Part shown: piece by piece, positions 1-5,628 of the stretch
Numbering within the stretch: position 1 is the stretch's first letter
Layout: every line of letters begins with the position of its first letter
NCBI GenBank assembly: GCA_947569225.1
Contig: CANORX010000009.1
Coordinates: 1 to 14,186, forward strand
Reading direction: 5' to 3'
Origin: an uncultured Clostridia bacterium
GTDB taxonomy: Bacteria; Bacillota_I; Bacilli_A; RF39; UBA660
DNA length: 14,186 nucleotides
Translations under genes and position numbers: made by a program
Notes under the pieces: model-generated
What the model was told of the DNA's origin: nothing
Databases searched by the model: none
The model's input: the letters and a program-made list of their open reading frames with translations, nothing else

Positions 1-8
1 AAAATCAA

Positions 9-482
9 ATGAAAAAAACTAAATACATTTTAGTAATGATAACTATCCTAATAATAGACCAAATAAGCAAAATAATAATAATGAATAAAATACCTTTAAA
101 CAAAAGCATAAAAATAATAGGTGATTTTTTTAAATTAACTTACACCCAAAACGATGGAGCAGCCTTTGGAATATTTGGAGGAAGAACTATTTTTATCTTA
201 CTAATATCAGTATTAATATTAATATATTTACTATATGAACTATTTAGAAACAAAAGACAAAACTTCTTAATGGACTCATCAATCTCACTAATAATAGGCG
301 GCCTATTAGGTAACTTAATAGATAGAATATACTTTGGATACGTAAGAGACTTCTTAGACTTCACCATATTTAACTATGACTTTGCAATATTTAACATAGG
401 AGACATAGCAATCGTAATAGGCGCTTTTACATTCTTTATATGTATAATACGGGAGGGTAAATATGAAAATAAAAATAACTAA
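9..482 (+). CDS. lspA: Lipoprotein signal peptidase (signal peptidase II)
   Basis: Membrane aspartyl protease that removes the signal peptide of prolipoproteins after diacylglyceryl modification of the lipobox Cys. The 157-residue length is normal for the family. Seen: Asp17 in the first membrane segment, the NDGAAFGIF motif (residues 48-56), GGLLGNLIDR (97-106), VRDFLDF with the first catalytic Asp (D114), and FNIGD with the second (D132); the usual Ala before this Asp is Gly here. Four hydrophobic segments are visible. Only 8 bases precede the ATG, so its ribosome site and promoter are not visible and a slightly earlier start cannot be excluded. It overlaps the next gene by 20 bases, implying co-transcription and probably translational coupling; lspA next to an rluD-type gene is a common Gram-positive arrangement. 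The lipoprotein at 7639 is a possible substrate. Confidence 0.95.
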   Translation: MKKTKYILVMITILIIDQISKIIIMNKIPLNKSIKIIGDFFKLTYTQNDGAAFGIFGGRTIFILLISVLILIYLLYELFRNKRQNFLMDSSISLIIGGLLGNLIDRIYFGYVRDFLDFTIFNYDFAIFNIGDIAIVIGAFTFFICIIREGKYENKNN

Positions 483-1356
483 AGAAGAATCTGGACAAAG
501 ACTAGACAATTACTTAACAAATATATTAAATACCAGTAGAAGTAACATAAACAAACACATAAAAGATGGAACAATAAAACTAAATAATCAAACTATAAAA
601 TCAGGGCATAGCCTAAAAGAAGGAAACATAATAGAATATGAAAGTTGGAATGAAACCACAGAAATAAAACCAGAAAAAATACCATTAGACATCTACTATG
701 AAGACGAACACATAATAGTTGTAAACAAACCTAGTAAAATGGTTGTACACCCAGGAAATGGAAACACTAGTAAAACCCTTGTAAACGCACTTATGTATCA
801 CACTAATGAACTAAGTAGCATAAACGGAAACGATCGTCCTGGAATAGTACACAGAATAGATAAAGACACATCAGGATTACTATTAGTATCAAAAACAAAC
901 GAAGCGCACAGAATACTAGCAGAAGACTTTAAAAACAAAAAAATAAAAAGAAAATACATAGCCTTAGTAAGTGGAGTAATAACAACAGACAAAGGAAAAA
1001 TAAATGCCCCAATAGGAAGGGACATAAACGACAGAAAAAAAATGTGTATCACGGACAAAAATAGTAAAAACGCAATAACTAACTTTGAAGTCTTAGAAAG
1101 ATACAAAAATGCCACACTAATTGAATGCATACTAGAAACAGGAAGAACACATCAAATAAGAGTACACATGTCATACATAAAACACCCAGTAATAAATGAC
1201 CCTGTATACTCTAACAAAATAATAAACGACTATGGACAAATGTTACATGCTGCATACCTTGGATTTAATCATCCCATAACAAAAGAATACCTAGAGTTCA
1301 CTTCTCCCACAGAAGAAGAATTTAATCGTATCTTAGAAACATTTAAAAATTCATAA
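463..1356 (+). CDS. RluD-family 23S rRNA pseudouridine synthase
   Basis: Converts specific uridines in large-subunit rRNA to pseudouridine. The 297 residues begin with an S4 RNA-binding domain (QRLDNYL near residues 12-18, followed by SRSNINKHIKDGTIKLN), then the catalytic domain with HRIDKDTSG (130-138; D133 is the expected nucleophile) and GRTHQIRVHM in the last third. This layout matches RluD and its Bacillus relative YlyB; RluC is the main alternative, and the exact target uridine cannot be read from sequence. A good ribosome site (GGGAGGG) lies 6 bases before the ATG, inside the end of lspA, so the two are probably one operon. The 3' end overlaps the convergent TspO gene by 14 bases, and no terminator is visible between them. 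Confidence 0.93.
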   Translation: MKIKITKEESGQRLDNYLTNILNTSRSNINKHIKDGTIKLNNQTIKSGHSLKEGNIIEYESWNETTEIKPEKIPLDIYYEDEHIIVVNKPSKMVVHPGNGNTSKTLVNALMYHTNELSSINGNDRPGIVHRIDKDTSGLLLVSKTNEAHRILAEDFKNKKIKRKYIALVSGVITTDKGKINAPIGRDINDRKKMCITDKNSKNAITNFEVLERYKNATLIECILETGRTHQIRVHMSYIKHPVINDPVYSNKIINDYGQMLHAAYLGFNHPITKEYLEFTSPTEEEFNRILETFKNS

Positions 1357-1807
1357 TATAAACAAACAAACTAAGAACAAAAGCATAAAAAGCATAAACA
1401 GAATAAGGAATCAATAAATACCAAGCCTTATCACTTATCTTTCTAGTCTCTAAAATCAAGAATAAACTACTAATTAAAGTCACAGTAGTAATAACAAATC
1501 CAAAAAAAGGACTCTTCAAAGTAAAGAAAACATACATAAACAACTGATTAGCCAAATAATTAGTAACTAAAACATACAAATAGTCTCCATTCTTAAAAAC
1601 ATTTATCTCATTACTAGTAACATAAATTGAAATAGCAATTAATATAAAAAGTATAACCCAAATAACACTAATAACATTTGGAGGTAAAGCAAACTTAGGA
1701 ATATTTAACATCTCATAATAACTAGAATCAAACTTAAAAACAATTCCACTAATAAGCCATGGCAAAAAACAAACTAAAAAACGTAAAACCTTTTTTATAA
1801 CAATCAC
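1343..1807 (-). CDS. TspO/MBR (translocator protein) family membrane protein
   Basis: Small five-helix membrane protein of the TspO/mitochondrial benzodiazepine receptor family, whose members bind porphyrins and other hydrophobic ligands; the physiological role in Gram-positive bacteria is unsettled. Seen in the 154 residues: a long first helix, the family signature YEMLNIPKFALPPNVISVIW (residues 31-50, with the PxFxPP core and Trp50), YLANQLFMYVFF (84-95) in place of the usual helix-3 N-x-x-W-x-x-x-FF, and LIPYSVYAFYAFVLSL (132-147). The start is unusual. No in-frame ATG exists upstream, and the only canonical start, GTG at 1807, lies within the sequence AGAGGTGATT that itself looks like the Shine-Dalgarno site. 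Translation may therefore begin at this GTG or at a non-standard codon a few triplets later. Divergent from the rhomboid gene. Confidence 0.82.
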   Translation of the reverse strand: MIVIKKVLRFLVCFLPWLISGIVFKFDSSYYEMLNIPKFALPPNVISVIWVILFILIAISIYVTSNEINVFKNGDYLYVLVTNYLANQLFMYVFFTLKSPFFGFVITTVTLISSLFLILETRKISDKAWYLLIPYSVYAFYAFVLSLFVYIMNF

Positions 1808-1834
1808 CTCTTTACTAATCTTATGAAAAAGAGT

Positions 1835-1842
1835 ATTATAAT
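1835..1842. promoter_or_regulatory. Palindromic -10 element, probable bidirectional promoter
   Basis: The octamer ATTATAAT is its own reverse complement, so it holds a perfect TATAAT on both strands (plus 1837-1842, minus 1835-1840). It lies about 28 bases before the rhomboid start (+) and 28 before the TspO start (-), giving leaders just long enough for each ribosome site. No good -35 box is present on either strand. Symmetric -10 sequences driving divergent transcription are known in bacteria; use here is inferred. Confidence 0.5.
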
Positions 1843-1865
1843 ATTAATGGAAAAAGGAGGAATCT

Positions 1866-2996
1866 ATGTCAAATATAGCATTAGGAAAAAAAGACGAAAT
1901 AGTGATGAAAATAATTCATTACTTTGTAACAGAAGAAGACTATAGACCAGTAATAGTTAATGGAGTACAAAACGAAATATGGCTTGAAAACTTAGAAAAT
2001 GACATACCATTAATTAGAATAAATATAAATTACATACACAATGAAGAACAACTATATATAGACTTAAGAAAAACAAACGCAATAAGAAAAACAATAAAAA
2101 AGAAAACATATAAAATAAAAATGAATGTTTTAAACTTATTATTAGATGTAAGAGATGAAGTAACACTAGTAAGTGACAAAAACATAGAAACAATAAAAAT
2201 AAACAAAATAGGAGACTTAAAGAAAAATAAATACATAAATGACTTCTTCCCAAAATTAAAAGATAAAATAATAAGTAAAAAAACAGGAATAGTAGACATG
2301 TTTTCAATGACAGAAGAATTAAATGAAAAAACTCAAAAAGAAGATAAAAAATTAGCGAAAGTATTCAAAGAAAATAAATATCCAATTTTAACTTATATTC
2401 TAATTGGGATTAATGTAATTATATATTTACTATCTTTAATAGATTCTTACAATATTATAAATTTATTTGCTAACTACTATGAAAACATCCAAATAGGACA
2501 AATATGGAGACTCTTAACATGCACATTTGTACACGTAGACTTCTTTCACATATTCTTTAATATGATGGCGTTATACACAATAGGCCCATTAATAGAAAAA
2601 TACTATGGAAAACCAAAATATATATTAATTTATTTAGGAAGTGGAATAATAGGAAGCTTATTTTCAGCAGTACTAATTAGTATTCCAAGCATAGGCGCTA
2701 GTGGAGCAATATTCGGATTATTTGGTTCTTTATTATACTTTGGATTCAAATACAGAGCTACCCTTGATGGTTTTTTAAGAAGTAGTATAATACCAATAAT
2801 AATAACAAACTTACTAATAGGAGTAATAATACCAAACATTGATATATATGCACACATTGGTGGTTTATTAGGTGGATTCCTAATTAGTTACACAGTAGGT
2901 GTAGCAAACAAAGAAAAAATTAGTGAAAAAATAAATGGAATAATTTTACTTACAATACTAATAATATCTCTAGCATATATGATAATAATTAAATAA
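1866..2996 (+). CDS. Rhomboid-family intramembrane serine protease (GluP/YqgP-like)
   Basis: Intramembrane protease cleaving transmembrane substrates with a Ser-His dyad. The 376 residues split into a soluble, Lys-rich N-terminal part (1-170) and a rhomboid core. In the core, WRLLTCTFVHVDFFHIFFNM (214-233) carries His228 and Asn232, corresponding to the oxyanion-stabilising HxxxN; GASGAIFG (277-284) gives the nucleophile Ser279; and AHIGGLLGG (329-337) gives the catalytic His330. A further hydrophobic helix closes the protein (about 357-375), so a seven-helix form like Bacillus GluP/YqgP is likely, although that protein is longer (about 500 residues, with a TPR tail that is missing here). The start is supported by AAAAAGGAGG six bases upstream. 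Substrates are unknown. A terminator follows, so this is probably a single-gene unit divergent from tspO. Confidence 0.92.
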   Translation: MSNIALGKKDEIVMKIIHYFVTEEDYRPVIVNGVQNEIWLENLENDIPLIRININYIHNEEQLYIDLRKTNAIRKTIKKKTYKIKMNVLNLLLDVRDEVTLVSDKNIETIKINKIGDLKKNKYINDFFPKLKDKIISKKTGIVDMFSMTEELNEKTQKEDKKLAKVFKENKYPILTYILIGINVIIYLLSLIDSYNIINLFANYYENIQIGQIWRLLTCTFVHVDFFHIFFNMMALYTIGPLIEKYYGKPKYILIYLGSGIIGSLFSAVLISIPSIGASGAIFGLFGSLLYFGFKYRATLDGFLRSSIIPIIITNLLIGVIIPNIDIYAHIGGLLGGFLISYTVGVANKEKISEKINGIILLTILIISLAYMIIIK

Positions 2997-3013
2997 AAAA
3001 TATAAATTAACTT

Positions 3014-3045
3014 AAAAATGTAACTACAAAAAGTTGCGTTTTTTT
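3014..3045 (+). terminator. Rho-independent terminator after the rhomboid gene
   Basis: GTAACT (3020-3025) pairs with AGTTGC (3032-3037) around the loop ACAAAA. The stem extends through A5/T pairs into a run of seven T. It lies 18 bases after the stop codon. The interval from here to 3171 is otherwise A/T-rich DNA without a gene. Confidence 0.75.
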
Positions 3046-3171
3046 AAATATTCTTAAGGCTAAAACAAAAAATAATGCAAATAAACAAACAAAATAATAA
3101 AAAAGTATTTATTTTTTTGTAATTTTGTAGTAAAATTTATACCTGTTCACAAGTAGAGGGGAGAAATAGAA

Positions 3172-4575
3172 ATGAAGAAAACAAAAATAGTATGTAGCAT
3201 AGGACCATCAAGTTATGATTACGAAGTTTTCAAGAAAATGGTTTATGCTGGAATGAACGTTGCAAGAGTGAACTTTTCACATGCATCAGAAGAAGAAAAA
3301 GAAACTGTAATTAATTTAGTAAAGAGAGTAAATGAAGAAGAAAATAAGAACATAGCGCTTCTTTATGACACTAAAGGACCTGAATTTAGAAATGGTGATG
3401 TACAAGAAGAAGGTATAAACTTACAAAGAGGTAAAACAATACGTATAGTAAAAGAAAACGTAATAGGAAATGAAGAAAGATTTAGTGTTAATCATCCAAG
3501 TGCATTAGATAGCTTAAATGTTGGAAATGTAATACAATTAGAAAATGGATTAATGAAAATAGAAGTCATATCTAAAGAAGAAGATGGAGTAACATGTAAA
3601 ATAATAAATGGTGGAAACCTAGGAAGAAGAAAAAGCTTATTTGTGCCTGGAGTAAAATTAGATATACCATTTATAAGTGAGATAGATAAAGCAGACATAG
3701 AATATGCTTGTACTCACGATGGAGACTTCTTAGCACTATCATTTGTATCATGCAAAGAAGATGTTTTAGAAGCAAGAGAAATACTAAAATAACATAACAG
3801 TAAAATGAGAATAATATCTAAAATTGAAAGTAAAACTGGAGTTGAAAACATAGACGAGATTTTAGAAGTAAGTGAAGGAGTAATGGTAGCACGCGGAGAC
3901 TTAGGAGAAGAAGTTCCAATTTCATTATTACCTGTATATCAAAAACTAATAATAAGAAAAGCAAGAGAACATGGAAAAGCATGTATAGTTGCGACTGAAA
4001 TGTTAGAAAGCATGAAAAAGAACTCACGTCCAACTAGAGCAGAAGTAACAGATGTAGCTAACGCTGTATTAGATGGGACAGATGCAGTAATGCTTAGTGG
4101 AGAAACAACTGTTGGTAATTATCCGATAGAAACAGTAACTTACATGGCTAGTATTGTAAAAGATGCAGAAGAACATGCCAATAATAAATTTGAGTACACT
4201 GGAAAAATTGGTCGTACTGAATGTATAGCAAGAGGAGCAGTAGAACTTACAAACTATGTAGATGCAAAAGCTATAACATGTGCTTCTATAAGTGGATTCT
4301 CAGCAAGATTTATAAGTAACTTTAGACCTAATTGTCCAATAATAGCACCTTGTACAACTAAAGAAGTTGCAAGAAGCTTATCATTAAATTATGGTATATA
4401 TACTAGTATAGTACCTGTTCTAAACAGTACAGACAGTATAATAGAGGAAAGTATAAAAATTGCTAAAGAGTACTTAAACTTACAAAAAGAAGACAAAATA
4501 ATAGTAACAGGCGGAATACCAGTAACAGATGAAGGAAGAATAACAAACTTTATAAAAATAGAAGAAATAAAATAA
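3172..4575 (+). pseudogene. pyk: Pyruvate kinase interrupted by one in-frame TAA (3790-3792)
   Basis: Pyruvate kinase transfers phosphate from phosphoenolpyruvate to ADP, the last step of glycolysis. Both parts are in the same frame: 206 codons, TAA, four codons (H-N-S-K), then 256 codons from an internal Met, about 467 in all, normal for the family. First part: ARVNFSH (31-37), YDTKGPEFR (65-73) and the B domain (about 75-160). Second part: IISKIESK with the catalytic Lys, MVARGDLG, ATEMLESM, NSRPTRAEV and DAVMLSGETT. Neither half alone holds the whole active site. Related enzymes usually have Glu or a similar residue where the stop stands, so one base change (for example GAA to TAA) explains it; no frameshift or other decay is visible. 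No ribosome site precedes the Met at 3805. A real mutation, an assembly or sequencing error, or readthrough (the stop is followed by C, a leaky context) remain possible. The gene has a strong ribosome site (AGGGGAG) and its own terminator. Confidence 0.85.
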
Positions 4576-4605
4576 AAAGTGTTAAACAAAAAACACTTTT
4601 TTTTT
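4574..4605 (+). terminator. Terminator after pyruvate kinase
   Basis: AAAAAGTGTT (4574-4583) pairs perfectly with AACACTTTTT (4592-4601) around an 8-base A-rich loop, followed by more T. It starts within the stop codon region of pyk. The symmetric A and T runs mean it could also work on the minus strand for lexA transcripts that pass the next hairpin. Confidence 0.85.
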
Positions 4606-4631
4606 AAGGTCTCACATGGAAGAAACAAAAT

Positions 4632-4659
4632 AAAACTACCAGTTTAAACCAGTAGTTTT
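4632..4659 (-). terminator. Terminator after lexA
   Basis: AAAACTAC (4632-4639) pairs with GTAGTTTT (4652-4659); the loop contains the palindrome GTTTAAAC. Read on the minus strand, it lies five bases beyond the lexA stop and is followed by a T-rich tail. The plus strand also has a T run, so it may be bidirectional. Confidence 0.65.
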
Positions 4660-4663
4660 TTTA

Positions 4664-5281
4664 CTAAAACTTCCTATAAAGTCCAATAGCAATACCTAAA
4701 ATATCAACTTTATCTAAAATAATAGGATCCATAGTTTCATTTTCAGGTTGCAATCTATAATAACCATTTTCCTTATAAAAAGTCTTTAATGTAGTAAAAC
4801 CATTCTCATCTAAAGCAACTACATAATCTCCATTTTTAGCAGAACTAGTTCTCTTAACAATAACTATATCCCCATCATATATACCAGCATTTTTCATGCT
4901 CATTCCTTCAGTTTTTAAAGTAAAAATCTCTTCTTTTTTAGGAATCATATATGCAGGCAAACTAATATATTCATCAGGAAACTCAATAGCTTCAATAGGA
5001 TTACCACAAGTTACCTTTCCAAGAAGTGGTACACTAATAACTTCTTCTTTTGTTTCTAAATACTCGTTAGGTACTAGAACTTCTAAAGTACGAAATTTAT
5101 TATCTGTTTGTTTTATATAACCTTTATTCATTAAATGTCTCATATGAACAAATCCAGTAGCAGTACTATTTAAACCCATCATTTCACAAACTTCTCTAAC
5201 ACTTGGACTATATCCATTTTTAGCTATAAATTTTTTTATACAAGTAAGTGCTATTTCCTGTTTTTTAGTTAATGGTTCCAT
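4664..5281 (-). CDS. lexA: LexA, SOS-response transcriptional repressor
   Basis: Repressor of DNA-damage genes; RecA filaments trigger its self-cleavage. The 205 residues are standard. The N-terminal winged helix-turn-helix spans about 1-67 (LTKKQEIALTCI; GYSPSVREVCEMMGLNSTA; LMNKGYI). The scissile bond sits in VTCGNP at Cys92-Gly93; the usual LexA pair is Ala-Gly, but Cys-Gly is the pair cut in the related UmuD. The catalytic Ser128 is in EGMSMKNAG and Lys166 in TTLKTF; the C-terminal LQPEN and LGIAIG motifs are also present. A prophage CI-type repressor is less likely because of the LexA-type N-terminus and the neighbours. A strong ribosome site (AAGGAGAGTGAT) precedes the ATG. The promoter holds a LexA-box-like site, so autoregulation is expected. 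Divergent from a small membrane protein and tkt, as in Bacillus. Confidence 0.95.
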   Translation of the reverse strand: MEPLTKKQEIALTCIKKFIAKNGYSPSVREVCEMMGLNSTATGFVHMRHLMNKGYIKQTDNKFRTLEVLVPNEYLETKEEVISVPLLGKVTCGNPIEAIEFPDEYISLPAYMIPKKEEIFTLKTEGMSMKNAGIYDGDIVIVKRTSSAKNGDYVVALDENGFTTLKTFYKENGYYRLQPENETMDPIILDKVDILGIAIGLYRKF

Positions 5282-5304
5282 AATATCACTCTCCTTCTAA
5301 ATAC

Positions 5305-5333
5305 ATATTAACAAATAAACGTACATTTGTCAA
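5305..5333 (-). promoter_or_regulatory. lexA promoter (sigma-A type)
   Basis: On the minus strand TTGACA (5328-5333) is followed after exactly 17 bases by TAATAT (5305-5310). The predicted RNA starts near 5298, about 17 bases before the lexA ATG, with room for the ribosome site. The -35 is a perfect consensus. Confidence 0.8.
5316..5329. promoter_or_regulatory. Candidate LexA operator within the lexA promoter
   Basis: The 14-mer TAAACGTACATTTG matches 11 of 14 positions of the Bacillus-type SOS box CGAACRNRYGTTYG, including the AAC arm and the R-N-R-Y centre. It fills the spacer and overlaps the -35 of the lexA promoter, where bound LexA would exclude RNA polymerase. Inferred from position and similarity. 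Confidence 0.5.
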
Positions 5334-5352
5334 ACATTTTTTTGTTTTCCTA

Positions 5353-5381
5353 TTGACACGAACAATTATATGGTGTATTAT
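5353..5381 (+). promoter_or_regulatory. Promoter of the small membrane protein divergent from lexA
   Basis: TTGACA (5353-5358), a 17-base spacer and TATTAT (5376-5381): a near-perfect sigma-A promoter. The expected RNA start near 5388 leaves a 26-base leader before the ATG at 5414. A second LexA-box-like site lies in the spacer. Confidence 0.8.
5359..5372. promoter_or_regulatory. Candidate LexA operator within the small-protein promoter
   Basis: CGAACAATTATATG has the perfect left arm CGAAC of the Bacillus-type SOS box and matches 11 of 14 consensus positions; the right arm is degenerate. On the minus strand it shares the pattern CAWAT-N4-GTTYR with the site at 5316-5329. It lies exactly between the -35 and -10 boxes. 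Suggestive rather than proven. Confidence 0.4.
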
Positions 5382-5413
5382 GAGAACATAAAAAGAAAAG
5401 GATGTGAGTTTAT

Positions 5414-5566
5414 ATGGAAAAAATAAGAGGATTTTTTGAAGACTATAAAGGAATAATAATCTTTTATATAATAATAGGGGTATTAGCATTTTTACTGACC
5501 AAGAAAATAGAAGATATAAACGCACAAGCTAGAATAACTACTGAACAAGAGAGCTACTATGCATAA
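5414..5566 (+). CDS. Small single-pass membrane protein, YneA-position candidate
   Basis: A 50-codon gene starting MEKIRGFFEDYKG, with a hydrophobic helix at about residues 13-28 (IIIFYIIIGVLAFLL), a KK pair just after it, and a polar tail ending ESYYA. It resembles no family I can name. Support for a real gene: near-consensus promoter, ribosome site AAGGATGTGAG at suitable spacing, and a dedicated slot between lexA and tkt. In Bacillus subtilis the same slot holds yneA-yneB-ynzC, where yneA encodes an SOS-induced membrane inhibitor of cell division with a LysM domain. This protein has no LysM domain and is about half as long, so homology is not shown. By position, topology and the LexA-like site in its promoter I infer a possible SOS-induced division or envelope regulator. 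Confidence 0.75.
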   Translation: MEKIRGFFEDYKGIIIFYIIIGVLAFLLTKKIEDINAQARITTEQESYYA

Positions 5567-5572
5567 AAATTT

Positions 5573-5601
5573 TTGCAAAGATCTCTTTAGCATGATATAA
5601 T
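5573..5601 (+). promoter_or_regulatory. Transketolase promoter
   Basis: TTGCAA (5573-5578), 17 bases, then TATAAT (5596-5601) with an upstream TG at 5593-5594 giving an extended -10 (TGATATAAT). The expected start near 5608 leaves about 21 bases before the tkt ATG. It begins right after the stop of the small membrane gene, so tkt can be transcribed independently of SOS control. Confidence 0.75.
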
Positions 5602-5628
5602 AATAACATAATAAAAAGTAGGTGAGTT

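Noticed and set aside
2014..2307. Leu/Phe-rich minus-strand open frames inside the rhomboid gene
   Set aside because: They are antisense to Lys/Asn-rich codons of a clear gene, have no ribosome site and overlap each other; composition artefacts.
3046..3171. Riboswitch or T-box leader before pyruvate kinase
   Set aside because: The interval is A/T-rich with no stable stems and no terminator close to the ATG. A sigma-A promoter must lie here, but no -35/-10 pair is convincing (TAAAAT at 3131 and TTTATA at 3136 are weak).
3805..4575. Second half of pyruvate kinase as an independent gene
   Set aside because: It has no ribosome site, lacks the substrate- and nucleotide-binding residues of the N-terminal part, and stays in the same frame as the first half; one broken or read-through gene is simpler.
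5311..5330. ACAAAT-N8-ATTTGT palindrome as an unknown operator
   Set aside because: Its centre differs by two bases from the LexA-like box it overlaps; the box explains its position better, so it is not listed as a separate site.
5286..5525. Minus-strand open frame across the lexA/small-gene region
   Set aside because: It runs through both divergent promoters and antisense to the small membrane gene, with no ribosome site.
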